64,000 nucleotides of DNA, taken from NCBI RefSeq assembly GCF_000696095.1, contig NZ_BAYX01000005.1, positions 1-64,000 on the forward strand, read 5' to 3'. The first letter of the stretch is position 1, and each line of letters opens with the position of its first letter. A program made the translations under genes and the position numbers. The DNA is from Rhizobium rhizogenes NBRC 13257. Lineage in GTDB: Bacteria; Pseudomonadota; Alphaproteobacteria; Rhizobiales; Rhizobiaceae. The notes under the pieces were generated by a model. It searched no databases. It was not told the DNA's origin and saw only the letters and a list, made by a program, of their open reading frames with translations. Positions 26,270 through 34,780 of this stretch are shown one piece after another.

Positions 26270-28204
26270 TTACGCAGTGTTTTCTTGCTGCACTCCGACC
26301 ATGCCCACGACATCGGAGGTGATGTCGTGGTCTATTTCTTCGATTGCGACGACCGGCACGCGGCAATTGTGCCGGATCATCAATGCTTGTGTCAGGAAGC
26401 GCAGTTCGCCCGGCATGACGACGACCGGATCGAAGCCGCGCTCGTTAGCATCCACCAGGGCATCCTTGGTTTCGTTCGCCAACCGGCGCAGCTTTTCGCT
26501 GATCCCTTCCTTCTCCGTCTTGTCTGAGGCGTCGCTGTAGGATCGGACGAAGCGTTCCCATTCCGGCGAAAGCGACAGCACGGGCAGCAGTCCCCGCTGA
26601 TCAAGAAGACCGAAGGCAATCTGCCGCGACAGAGCCCATCGCGCCTTCTCAGCCAATTTGTCCGGATCCTGCTCGTGCGGTTCGATCTTGAGCATTGTCT
26701 CCAGAAGGCCACGCGGTTGCGACAGCGTGACGCCGGAATCGAGCAGGCGTCGAATGACGGCGACCAGCAGCATCGGTGAAACCTGGGTGCGAACGTCGAT
26801 GGCGAGTTTGCCCAGCCGAGGCTCAAGGCTCGCAAGCCATTGCGTTGCGTCATCGACGCTGAAAATCGAACCGGTATGACGCCGGACGATGCGAACGATA
26901 TCTTGTGCGATCAGCTCCGCCGGGCGATCGGCCTTGCAGGAGATAAGCCCGGCCGGCACGTTCTCGACCTGGATATGGATCATATCCTCCCCCATGCGGG
27001 GATCAGCGTTGAATGTCGGCACGGTAATGGCGACGCCCACTGCGCGGGCGGCGACGCGGATGCGCGCATCGAGATGGCCGCCGAGATTGTTGGCCTCGAG
27101 CCGGGACATGGTGGCGGCCGAGAGCGTCGCGACGATGGGATCTCCATATTTTGCGCGATCAAGGGCGGCGGTGGCTGTGCCGTTCTGCTGATGAGCCACT
27201 CCCTTTGCGGCGTCGAGCGCCGGGGACTGGGATCTGCGCTTGCGGACCAGGACAAGCGCCAGCGTGGCAAGGCCGATGCCGATCGGCCAGAGGACGGTGG
27301 TTGGAAAGCCAGGGATGAGGCCGGCTCCCAGCGTGATTGCAGCGGCGATGCCGAGGGCGCGGGGCTCCTTGATCAACTGACGGCCTATTTCACTGCCGAG
27401 ATTAGTGCTTTCATCGGCGCTGACGCGGGTAACGACCGTGCCGGCGGCAACGGCCATCAGCATCGACGGGATCTGCGACACGAGGCCATCGCCGATGGAC
27501 AGCAGCGAATAGAGCTGGGCGGCTTCGGAGAAGCTCAATCCACGCTGGAAGATGCCGATCGCCAGGCCGCCGAGGAGATTGACCGCGACGATCACCAGTC
27601 CGGCAATAGCGTCGCCCTTGACGAAACGCATGGCGCCGTCCATGGCGCCGAAGAACTGGCTTTCCCGTTCGAGCTGCGAGCGCCGCTTCTGGGCGGCCTC
27701 GCCGGAGATGTGGCCGCTGCGCAGATCGCTGTCGATGGCAAGCTGCTTGCCGGGCATGGCGTCGAGCGTGAAGCGGGCGCCGACTTCGGCAATTCTTTCA
27801 GCGCCTTTGGTCACGACGATGAACTGAACCAGCGCCACGATCAGGAACATGATCAAACCGACGACCACATTGCCGGCAACGACGAAGGAACCGAACGCGG
27901 AAATGATCTCGCCTGCATCGCCCTCTGCGAGCACAAGCCGTGTCGTGGAAATCGTCAAAGCGAGACGAAACAGGGTCCCGATCAGGATGACGGCGGGAAA
28001 GGTTGAGATATCGAGCACGTTGCGCAGGTAGATCGTCGTTACCAGGACTACGAAGGCAAAGGCGAGATTGAAGGCAATCATCGCATCGATCAGCACCGTC
28101 GGCATCGGCAGCACCATCATGACGACGATAACGGCGAAAAATCCTGCAAACAGGATATCGGTTCGTTTGGCGATGGCTGCGAATGGCGGCAGGATGCGGA
28201 TCAT
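26270..28204 (-). CDS. rhcV: T3SS major export apparatus protein RhcV (SctV)
   Basis: This 644-residue protein has an N-terminal membrane domain (about 1-310) and a large cytoplasmic domain that forms the nonameric ring taking in substrates. The conserved FHIPEP-type loop is seen in FVVAGNVVVGLIMFLIVALV, QFIVVTKGAERIAEVGARFT, LDAMPGKQLAIDSDLRSG and FYGAMDGA-like FFGAMDGAMRFVKGDAIAG. The C-terminal domain follows with VTVPTF- and RHTG-type segments. The length is slightly short of the usual 690 but no domain is missing. It begins 3 bases after rhcD and precedes the translocon gene by 64 bases. Confidence 0.95.
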   Translation of the reverse strand: MIRILPPFAAIAKRTDILFAGFFAVIVVMMVLPMPTVLIDAMIAFNLAFAFVVLVTTIYLRNVLDISTFPAVILIGTLFRLALTISTTRLVLAEGDAGEIISAFGSFVVAGNVVVGLIMFLIVALVQFIVVTKGAERIAEVGARFTLDAMPGKQLAIDSDLRSGHISGEAAQKRRSQLERESQFFGAMDGAMRFVKGDAIAGLVIVAVNLLGGLAIGIFQRGLSFSEAAQLYSLLSIGDGLVSQIPSMLMAVAAGTVVTRVSADESTNLGSEIGRQLIKEPRALGIAAAITLGAGLIPGFPTTVLWPIGIGLATLALVLVRKRRSQSPALDAAKGVAHQQNGTATAALDRAKYGDPIVATLSAATMSRLEANNLGGHLDARIRVAARAVGVAITVPTFNADPRMGEDMIHIQVENVPAGLISCKADRPAELIAQDIVRIVRRHTGSIFSVDDATQWLASLEPRLGKLAIDVRTQVSPMLLVAVIRRLLDSGVTLSQPRGLLETMLKIEPHEQDPDKLAEKARWALSRQIAFGLLDQRGLLPVLSLSPEWERFVRSYSDASDKTEKEGISEKLRRLANETKDALVDANERGFDPVVVMPGELRFLTQALMIRHNCRVPVVAIEEIDHDITSDVVGMVGVQQENTA

Positions 28205-28207
28205 GGA

Positions 28208-29230
28208 TTATGCTCCTCCGTCGCCTGCGGTGCGCGCCAGCCGGAGTTTCTTGTCTGGCGCGGGATCGAAGCTGATCGTGTCGGTTTCCTTGCCGCGCGC
28301 GACCACCATTTCCCCGGGGCGTATCTCCTTGATACGCCAGTCGCCGGAAACCGTTTCCCCCTCGCGGTAGCGCCGGCCGTCATTGCCGATGATGAATTTG
28401 ACAGGTGCATAGCCGGCGGCGGCGACGAAGCCGGCCAGGCCAGACGAGAGCGTCGTCATGTCGACGACAGGAACGGGGCTGCGGCGCGAAATGGCGGCGA
28501 GAATGCTATCCAATCGTGTCTTGCTGGCCATGTCGAGCGGCTTGGACCCTTCGCCGATGCGGATCGCGGTTCCATTGTCCGCCAGTTTCGCACCGAGCTG
28601 CAGGCCGGCCAGTCGCATCGCCTCGCCTAGCTCTTCCGTGATCGAACCGGCGGTCGGCTGCGGGGCGACCGTTTTGATTTGTGCCGTCTGGACGGGTGGC
28701 GCCGGCTCCCGGTTCGGCCCGAAGCCGATGTACAGGAGGGGAGCTGCGAGCATCAGAAGGCAAGCGGCCACCATTCTGCGGAAGGTCAGGGGCTGTCGGG
28801 CAGGCGGATACGAAGAGAGGTTCTCGATACGGCACTCAATGTCTGCAAAGCGGATGGTTTCGCTGGAGCCGATGGAAATGCGCTCGCCGCGATCCAGGAC
28901 AGAATCGTTAATGGCCACGCCGTCGCGCAGTGCTTCGATGGTGGCAGTCATTCGCTTTGTCACATCGGAAACATGCAGGCGAAATGCGGGCTCCGGATCG
29001 CAGCCTAGAATGACGAAGTCACAGGTCTGGCCGCCGCCGACGGTGTAGGTCCCCGGTCCAAGGTGATGGGCGGATACCCGCCCGGCACGCGCGATGTGCA
29101 AGGTCGGCGCGCTGTTGCCGTCCGTTGTCTTGCTGAAAGTGGCGGAAGATGGAGATGGAACCGTACGCATGATCTTCAACGGCGGTTTCTGTTTCGGACG
29201 CCTTTCCGGCCAATCCGAGCCGTCAGACAA
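28208..29230 (-). CDS. T3SS inner ring protein RhcD (SctD), FHA domain
   Basis: This 340-residue protein has the SctD layout: an N-terminal FHA-like cytoplasmic domain (about residues 42-140, with GTYTVGGGQTCDFVILG and GERISIGSSETIRFAD), one membrane helix (about 152-170, VAACLLMLAAPLLYIGFG) and a periplasmic part with ring-building motifs. SctD forms the outer layer of the inner-membrane ring around RhcJ and contacts the sorting platform. Sequence similarity across the family is low; the domain order and the place next to rhcV support the call. A terminator hairpin separates it from the small upstream gene on the same strand. Confidence 0.8.
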   Translation of the reverse strand: MSDGSDWPERRPKQKPPLKIMRTVPSPSSATFSKTTDGNSAPTLHIARAGRVSAHHLGPGTYTVGGGQTCDFVILGCDPEPAFRLHVSDVTKRMTATIEALRDGVAINDSVLDRGERISIGSSETIRFADIECRIENLSSYPPARQPLTFRRMVAACLLMLAAPLLYIGFGPNREPAPPVQTAQIKTVAPQPTAGSITEELGEAMRLAGLQLGAKLADNGTAIRIGEGSKPLDMASKTRLDSILAAISRRSPVPVVDMTTLSSGLAGFVAAAGYAPVKFIIGNDGRRYREGETVSGDWRIKEIRPGEMVVARGKETDTISFDPAPDKKLRLARTAGDGGA

Positions 29231-29280
29231 TCACTGTGATGAGGGAAAGGCGCGGTGCCATAAACGGGCTTGGTAACGAA

Positions 29281-29314
29281 AAAGGGGGCGAAGCCGACCA
29301 TGGTCGGCTTCGCC
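29281..29314 (-). terminator. Terminator/attenuator between the needle gene and rhcD
   Basis: A perfect 28-base palindrome (29287-29314, arms GGCGAAGCCGACC and its complement around AT) is followed on the reverse strand by CCC and five T. It lies 7 bases after the stop of the 57-residue gene and 57 bases before rhcD. Partial readthrough would give many copies of the small protein relative to the ring proteins. Confidence 0.85.
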
Positions 29315-29321
29315 GAAAGCA

Positions 29322-29495
29322 TCAGCCCGGGCCGATTTTCTTGATGGCGTTGGCAACGCCGTTGATCTTGGTGATCTCGGTTGCGACCTGCAAGCTCTGA
29401 GCCGTTGCTTCGTTCTGAGCGGACTTGAAGCTCGAGATGGCGGAGTTGATGCCAGCATCCAGAGTGGAGGTGCTGCTGGTAGGGGTTGTAGCCAT
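29322..29495 (-). CDS. T3SS needle/pilus subunit candidate (SctF/NopA-like)
   Basis: This 57-residue protein is too short for most gene finders. It begins MATTPTSSTSTLDAGINSAI and ends KINGVANAIKKIGPG; it has no cysteine, tryptophan or tyrosine and is almost entirely helical with regular Ala/Ser/Gln spacing (FKSAQNEATAQSLQVATEIT). Needle and Hrp-pilus subunits are short helical proteins of this kind. A strong AAGGAGA ribosome site lies 6 bases before the ATG, and a terminator directly follows, as expected for a subunit needed in many copies. It is the first gene of the rhcD-rhcV-translocon operon. Sequence match to a named NopA could not be checked. Confidence 0.65.
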   Translation of the reverse strand: MATTPTSSTSTLDAGINSAISSFKSAQNEATAQSLQVATEITKINGVANAIKKIGPG

Positions 29496-29767
29496 TGCTT
29501 GTCTCCTTTGCGATTAAGCAGGCACAACATTGCCTAAGTGATAGTAATAATCAAGATATCGTTGTTAAATTTCGGTTAATTCGTATTTTGGATATGGATA
29601 TCGCAATACGGATATTTAGATATTGTTGAATAACTGAAATATTATTCGAGTTAATCGATTAAATTCCAAAATAACTTTAACTTTATATTAAAAAATGGCA
29701 ATGGCGATCTGTGATACTTGCGGGCAGGATGCTAGGGGTAAGCCGAAAAAGATTGGAGATCATCGTG
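29496..29767. promoter_or_regulatory. AT-rich divergent control region of the needle operon and rhcC1
   Basis: This 272-base AT-rich region lies between divergent starts and must hold both promoters. GATAT recurs four times in 34 bases (29590-29623: GGATATGGATAT, then GGATAT and AGATAT), with one more GATATC at 29555-29560. A perfect 12-base palindrome, TTAATCGATTAA, lies at 29651-29662. A weak promoter for the needle gene (TTAACA, 16 bases, TACTAT on the reverse strand, about 29541-29568) is possible. No tts-box was seen. Confidence 0.45.
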
Positions 29768-30319
29768 ATGAAGTTGCGCGTATCCTCGATTGCCCTTCTC
29801 ATCCTGCTGGCGCCGTTGACGGTGCAGGCGGTGGCCAGCGGGCAGGACATACGCCTCAATGTCGTGTCCCAGCCGGTGGCCGACGTGGTGGATACCTTGT
29901 CCTTCATGTCCGGAATACCGGTCACGACCACCGGAAAGCTAACCGGTCAGGTGGAGAACTGGTCGGTGAAGGAAGAGGGCGTGGCCGCATTTGAGGCGCT
30001 CGGCCGCGTCAGCAATCTGTTCGTCGCCTTTGACGGAAGCCGGGTCATCATCGCGCCCAAGAGCGAGGTTTCCACCGTGATCCTGGAACAGAAGAGACGA
30101 GGCTGGAAGGTGACGCGGAGCGCGATCGACGCGCTCTTTCCGCTCTACCCAGACGACGCCATCCGATATGATCCGGCCAGCGATCTTGTTATCGTGCGAG
30201 GCCCTACCGCTTTCGTCTCCGCGGTCGAGACGGTGTTGAACCGATCAACCGTGGAAACGGTGCAGGTGATCAAGAGTGGCCATGTGGAAATGATCACGCC
30301 TCCTGCCGCGGCGAACTGA
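29768..30319 (+). CDS. rhcC1: T3SS secretin N-terminal half RhcC1 (NolW-like)
   Basis: This 183-residue protein has a signal peptide (about 1-25, ending VASGQD) and the N0/N1 periplasmic domains of the SctC secretin: IRLNVVSQPVADVVDTLSFM, SGIPVTTTGKLTGQVENW, then RRGWKVTRSAIDALFPLYPD and YDPASDLVIVRGPTAFVSAV. It ends before any N3 or outer-membrane barrel domain. In rhizobia the secretin is often split, with the barrel part (rhcC2) encoded elsewhere in the T3SS cluster; no rhcC2 lies in this window. The ATG at 29768 (GGAG about 10 bases upstream) gives the proper signal peptide, so the longer upstream frame is rejected. Confidence 0.85.
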   Translation: MKLRVSSIALLILLAPLTVQAVASGQDIRLNVVSQPVADVVDTLSFMSGIPVTTTGKLTGQVENWSVKEEGVAAFEALGRVSNLFVAFDGSRVIIAPKSEVSTVILEQKRRGWKVTRSAIDALFPLYPDDAIRYDPASDLVIVRGPTAFVSAVETVLNRSTVETVQVIKSGHVEMITPPAAAN

Positions 30320-30343
30320 TCAGTCTTGGCAAATGGTGACCAG

Positions 30344-30778
30344 ATGGATGACGCGAACATATTTGCGGAACTCTTGCTGATCAGAAATATCCGCGCGGAC
30401 GGCCTTGCCAGACAACTCGCGGCGCTGCGTCATCGATTGGTTGATATGGAAGCGGAGGCAGAGGCCCTTGCGCTGGACCTTCGTTCCACAGCCGAGCGAG
30501 TGGATGCTGCGTCGCCGACGCGGCTGTTGCAGCCAGGCCAGCAAGTCAGCGGGCAGGAACTGCATACATCAATACGGCAAGCGGCCATGGTGAAGGCGGA
30601 ACTCGAGCAGCTTCGTCGGCGTCAACGCTCCCTGGAAGAGGAGCGCCTTGATGTGAAGGAGGCTGCCGACCAATGCGGGGCAAGGCTTGCGCGCGCTGCT
30701 CGTATCGTTCGGCGCACGGAATGCGTCCTGGAGAGCCTGGAGGAAGATACGCCTGAAGCGGATGATGGCGCAGAATAG
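30344..30778 (+). CDS. T3SS stalk protein candidate (SctO, YscO/Y4yJ-like)
   Basis: This 144-residue protein is almost wholly charged alpha-helix (ARQLAALRHRLVDMEAEAEA, then MVKAELEQLRRRQRSLEEER) and is predicted to form a two-stranded coiled coil. SctO proteins are small coiled-coil stalks that link the ATPase ring to SctV, similar to the gamma subunit of ATP synthases. Rhizobia usually carry this gene beside rhcN (y4yJ), but here it follows rhcC1. The ATG at 30344 is used; a TTG at 30326 is the alternative. The identity rests on structure and location rather than on residue-level matches. Confidence 0.65.
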   Translation: MDDANIFAELLLIRNIRADGLARQLAALRHRLVDMEAEAEALALDLRSTAERVDAASPTRLLQPGQQVSGQELHTSIRQAAMVKAELEQLRRRQRSLEEERLDVKEAADQCGARLARAARIVRRTECVLESLEEDTPEADDGAE

Positions 30779-30783
30779 CGAGC

Positions 30784-32730
30784 TCATTGGGCAATAAGCG
30801 GCTCGTCATATCGCATCAGCCGTCCGGCGTTTGCCAGCACCAGTAGGGTACTGAAATTGTGGAGGAGGGCGGCGACGACGGCTCCCGCCGCCCCAAGAAA
30901 ACCGAATCCCGCTAGTGCTACGATCGCCACGGTCCAGCCGAGACCGATGATGACGTTGGTTTTCAATGTCCGGCGGCAAAGCCTGCTCAGGCGAATGCAT
31001 GTGCCGAGCCGTCGCAAATCGCTGCCGATCAGGATGATGTCCGAAGAGGCGAGCGCGATATCGGCGCCGCCCGCGCCCATGGCAATCCCGACGGCACCGG
31101 CCTTGAGGGCAAGCGAGTCGTTGATCCCGTCGCCGACGACCAGAGGTTTGAAGCCGCTTTTCGTCTCGCTCAACACGCGTTTCAGCTTGTCGGCGGGCAG
31201 GGCCTGAGCCGCGACATCGGTTATGCCGATCTCTCGCGCCAGGGCATGTGCGACCGATTGACGGTCGCCGGTGAGCAGAAGCTGCCGGTTGAGTCCGAGT
31301 GCCCGCAACTCCGTCATCGCAACCGCAGCCTCCGGCTTGACCGTGTCCGACAGGAGAAGCCAGGCAACAAACTCGTCGCCGATGGAAAGGCCCGCGAGCG
31401 GGCCGTCGTGCGAGGGAACCGGGGGAACGACGACCGACAGGCGTTCGAACAATTCGGGACGTCCGAGCGCCACTTCGCCCTTTGCCGTGCCGGCAACGAC
31501 ACCCAGTCCTTGAAGTTCGCGGACGTTGGTCAGCGGATGGTAGGCGTCATGGGAAACAAGCGAGGCTAACGCCCGGCTGACCGGGTGGCTGCTGGCAGCG
31601 CCCAGAGAGGCGGCCAAGGCCAGAACGGCTTCCCGGTCCGTATTGCCCGTCAGTCTAATATCTTGCAGCCGAAGCCGGCCGAAGGTGAGGGTGCCGGTTT
31701 TGTCGATGACCAGGGAAGTCAAATCTGCCAGTTCTTCGAGAAATGCCGAGCTGCGGATGAGGATCCCATGGCGCGCGGCGACCGCGATACCTGCAATTGC
31801 CGTTGCCGGTGCTGACAGAACCAGGGCGCAGGGGCAGGCCGCGACCAGGATCGCCAGCATGATCTGGTCATTATAGGTGAGGAACCAGGCAATGGCCGCT
31901 ATCGTCAGCACGAAGCCCAGATATTGCTGGGCGTAGCGCTCCAAGAGCCGGGTGATCGGCGGCTTTGAATTTTCCGCGCGCTGCATCAGTGCGATGACTT
32001 TTCCAAGCGTCGAATCCTCGCCGGTTCGGGTCACCTCTATCTCGAGACGACCGTCCAGATTGATCGCACCGCCGAAGACCTCCATGCCGGCTGTGACTTC
32101 GAGAGGCACGGATTCGCCGGTAATCGGGGCAGTGTCGAGGCTCGCCTGTCCCTGCCTGACGCGACCGTCGGCGGGAACGCGGTCTCCTGCTCTCACCTCC
32201 ACCAGATCGCCTGGCTTCAGCGTGACATTGTCGATTTCACGCGTCGAGCCGTCCGGCGTGATCAGCCGTGCGTGGCTACGGGTCAGACGCGCCAACGCCT
32301 CCATCGCTTCCTTCGATCCGATGACGCTGCGCTCCTCGAGCACATGGCCGAATATCATGATGATCGGGAGGAGGGCCGCGGTCAGGAGGTCGCCCGTCGC
32401 CCAGGCGGCCAGCATTGCAAGAGCGATCAATTGGTCGGTGATGCCATGCAGGCTTGGATGGCGCAGGCTATGCCAACCGGACCGGATGACCGGAACCGCG
32501 ACGATCAGCGAGGCAGCTGCCAGCAGAAGCTGGCTCACGCCCTCTTCGTCCGGCGCAAGCCAGCGCCATGCGATGCCGAGCGCAAGCAGGTTCAAGGCGA
32601 CCATGGCGAGGGTCAGCTGAATGGCCGCCGCCTGCTTTTCGTTGGCGGTCAGAAGGCCGGCACTGAGCATATGGCCATGATGATGCGCGTGGCCATGGGA
32701 GCCGTGGGAATGATCGGTCGCGACACTCAT
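30784..32730 (-). CDS. P1B-type heavy-metal transporting ATPase, His-rich N-terminus
   Basis: This 648-residue pump has all P-type motifs: TGES (about 204-207), the CPC metal-binding motif in AACPCALVLSAP (about 300), DKTGTLTFGRL with the phosphorylated aspartate (about 345), the SHPVS nucleotide-site motif and GDGINDSLAL (about 545). The N-terminus has HSHGSHGHAHHHGH instead of a CXXC heavy-metal domain. The last membrane helix has LLHNFSTLLVLANAGRL, where zinc/cadmium pumps carry an aspartate; the HN version resembles CtpC-type pumps linked to manganese. It overlaps the SPFH gene upstream by 4 bases and is the last gene of that operon. Metal identity is unknown. Confidence 0.92.
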   Translation of the reverse strand: MSVATDHSHGSHGHAHHHGHMLSAGLLTANEKQAAAIQLTLAMVALNLLALGIAWRWLAPDEEGVSQLLLAAASLIVAVPVIRSGWHSLRHPSLHGITDQLIALAMLAAWATGDLLTAALLPIIMIFGHVLEERSVIGSKEAMEALARLTRSHARLITPDGSTREIDNVTLKPGDLVEVRAGDRVPADGRVRQGQASLDTAPITGESVPLEVTAGMEVFGGAINLDGRLEIEVTRTGEDSTLGKVIALMQRAENSKPPITRLLERYAQQYLGFVLTIAAIAWFLTYNDQIMLAILVAACPCALVLSAPATAIAGIAVAARHGILIRSSAFLEELADLTSLVIDKTGTLTFGRLRLQDIRLTGNTDREAVLALAASLGAASSHPVSRALASLVSHDAYHPLTNVRELQGLGVVAGTAKGEVALGRPELFERLSVVVPPVPSHDGPLAGLSIGDEFVAWLLLSDTVKPEAAVAMTELRALGLNRQLLLTGDRQSVAHALAREIGITDVAAQALPADKLKRVLSETKSGFKPLVVGDGINDSLALKAGAVGIAMGAGGADIALASSDIILIGSDLRRLGTCIRLSRLCRRTLKTNVIIGLGWTVAIVALAGFGFLGAAGAVVAALLHNFSTLLVLANAGRLMRYDEPLIAQ

Positions 32731-33767
32731 TTGTCGGCTCCCTGCAGGATGAGGCGTGCGTCGTCCCTGGGGTCGACCGTGACCACCGAGCCTGCCTTCG
32801 ACAGGATTTTGGCAACGCGATCGCGATAGAGGCGCCAGAGAAGGCCGGGGTCGCTATCGGACCCTTGCGCGCTTGCAAAGCCGGTGACGGTGGCCGTATC
32901 GGCGCGCGCCTTTGCCAGACGTTCGCTGGATTGGGCTTCCGCCACCTGCACGATCCGATCGGCTTCCTGATCGGCGGCCTGTCTGTCCTTTTCCGCATCG
33001 TTCTGTGCCGACGCGATCGCCTGCTCTGCCTGCTGGCTTGCGGTCAGCACCCCGTCGAACGCACTCACGGCGGATGCCGGGAGTGCGGATTGAACATCGG
33101 CCCGGTCGATCTCGATCCCGAGACCCATGCCCTTCGATTTCAGTGCGCCTAGGCTGGCGTTGATGCTGTCCACCAGGTCGGCGCGCAAGCGCTCGCGGCG
33201 CTCGGCGACATCGCTGTCAGCGGAGACCAGCTCGGGGCGGGCGACCAGAATACTGTCCAGATCGCGGGAAGCGCAGATCACGACGGCGCTGCGGGTCACG
33301 AGGCGGTCGAGTGCCGGCAGGACATGGTCCTGCTGCAGGGCGTAGGCGAAGGGGTCGGTCACCCGATAAAAGACGCGGATGTCGAGCTGCACGACACTGG
33401 CGTCGGCGGTCAGCAGATATCCCGATCCCGCAAGCGTATCGCTTTCTGTCTCAGCCCCGGTCTCTCCGGTCTGCGCGGCCGGCGAACGAAGCAATCCATC
33501 GATCCGGCGTTCCAGAACCGTTGCGCCGTCGGGCAGCAGCAAGACCTTTTCGAAAGGCGCGGGCAAGGCCCATAACAGGCCGGATTCCTGCACCCGGTTC
33601 AAGGCGCCCAGGCGAAAGACGACGGCCCGGTTTTGCGGTGCGATCTCCCGGATATTGGAGGTTGCCCAGCCGACGGCCGCAAGCACCGTGATCGCGGACA
33701 GCAGCATGGACACCAGGCGAACGGCCTGATGCTGCGCCATCGAATTCCTGTCCCCGACCGCACCCAT
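32727..33767 (-). CDS. SPFH-domain membrane protein 3 (HflK/HflC-like)
   Basis: This 346-residue protein has one N-terminal membrane helix (about residues 18-38) followed by a Band-7/SPFH domain (NRAVVFRLGALNRVQESGLL, then DIRVFYRVTDPFAYALQQDH) and a long helical C-terminal region rich in Ala/Gln/Glu (SQQAEQAIASAQNDAEKDRQ). SPFH proteins oligomerise into membrane cages; HflK/HflC enclose the FtsH protease. It starts 3 bases after the stop of the previous gene (an alternative ATG is at 33740 with AGGA upstream) and overlaps the metal ATPase gene by 4 bases. Its partner is therefore expected to be the pump rather than FtsH. Confidence 0.85.
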   Translation of the reverse strand: MGAVGDRNSMAQHQAVRLVSMLLSAITVLAAVGWATSNIREIAPQNRAVVFRLGALNRVQESGLLWALPAPFEKVLLLPDGATVLERRIDGLLRSPAAQTGETGAETESDTLAGSGYLLTADASVVQLDIRVFYRVTDPFAYALQQDHVLPALDRLVTRSAVVICASRDLDSILVARPELVSADSDVAERRERLRADLVDSINASLGALKSKGMGLGIEIDRADVQSALPASAVSAFDGVLTASQQAEQAIASAQNDAEKDRQAADQEADRIVQVAEAQSSERLAKARADTATVTGFASAQGSDSDPGLLWRLYRDRVAKILSKAGSVVTVDPRDDARLILQGADK

Positions 33768-33769
33768 CT

Positions 33770-34780
33770 CTAATGTGCTCCGCCAGCTGATGCGGCGCTG
33801 GGCGGTCCATCGACCAAAGCCCGGAAAGGTGCTGCATCGGTGCGCAGGACAAGACGCGTGTTGGAATTGACGATGGTGCCGAGCGTGTCGAGGGAGCGGA
33901 GCAGTTCGTAAAGCTCCGGCGCGCTTTTATAGGCTGCTCCATAGATCTGCGCGGCTTCGACGCGGGATTTCGCTTCTATATCGGCGGCCTTCACGGTCGC
34001 GTCCGCCTGCAGCACTCTCGCATCGCGCTCGGCTGCGGAGCGGATTTCTGCGGCCTGGCGCTTGCCGACTGCCGCACGTTCGGTGGCGATGGTTTCACGC
34101 TCGGCCCGCATGCGGTCGACGGTGGCGCTCAACGTCACCGAAGGCAGGGTCAGGCGTTCGATACCGACATCGACAACCTGCAAGCCGTAAGTGTCGAGCA
34201 ATTGCTGTGCGATCTGGGCCTTGAGCTGTGCTTCCAGGGCGTCGATCCGCAGCTTGTCCGGATCGGGATTGATCAACGACGACAGGTCGAAATTGCTGGC
34301 TGTGGTCTCCAGCGACGAGCCGAGGAATGTGCGGATTTGCGCGGCCGCCTGGTCCGGCTGGTTCTGAACCGACCGTACGAAGCGCTTGATGGCATCCGGA
34401 TCGGGCGGCACCTGCCAGATCGCATAGGCCTGCGCGATGATTCGCAGCCCATCCTTGGTTCCGACATCCTGCAGGCCGCTGGACGTCGATTTGGCGCGCA
34501 GATCGACGTCGATGGTCTTCTCCAGGGGAATGGGCAGCCGGAAGGCAAGGCCGGGATCAATCAGAACGCGTGCCGGATTGCCAAACCTGGTGATGATGGT
34601 CGCGGCCCCCGACCTTACCTGGACGAGGCAGGCGGCGACCAGAATGATGGCGACGACGATCATCGCGACGACCAGGCGGGACCACCGAAAGGGCATTGCT
34701 TCCTTGTGATCATCGCCGTGATCATGATGATGATCGTGCTCGTGATGGTTTGAGCCCGGATGGGTGTGCGCGTCAGTCAT
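33770..34780 (-). CDS. SPFH-domain membrane protein 2 (HflC-like), His-rich N-terminus
   Basis: This 336-residue protein starts with a remarkable cytoplasmic tail containing ten or more histidines in 25 residues (NHHEHDHHHDHGDDH), then one membrane helix (about 35-53) and an HflC-like SPFH domain. HflC features are visible: ITRFGNPARVLIDPGLAFRL, ALEAQLKAQIAQQLLDTYGL, VDRMRAERETIATERAAVGK and the APELYELLRSLDTL end. The tail resembles that of the co-encoded metal ATPase and probably binds zinc, nickel or cobalt. It overlaps the upstream SPFH gene by 4 bases (ATGA). This is probably one component of a hetero-oligomeric SPFH ring. Confidence 0.88.
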   Translation of the reverse strand: MTDAHTHPGSNHHEHDHHHDHGDDHKEAMPFRWSRLVVAMIVVAIILVAACLVQVRSGAATIITRFGNPARVLIDPGLAFRLPIPLEKTIDVDLRAKSTSSGLQDVGTKDGLRIIAQAYAIWQVPPDPDAIKRFVRSVQNQPDQAAAQIRTFLGSSLETTASNFDLSSLINPDPDKLRIDALEAQLKAQIAQQLLDTYGLQVVDVGIERLTLPSVTLSATVDRMRAERETIATERAAVGKRQAAEIRSAAERDARVLQADATVKAADIEAKSRVEAAQIYGAAYKSAPELYELLRSLDTLGTIVNSNTRLVLRTDAAPFRALVDGPPSAASAGGAH

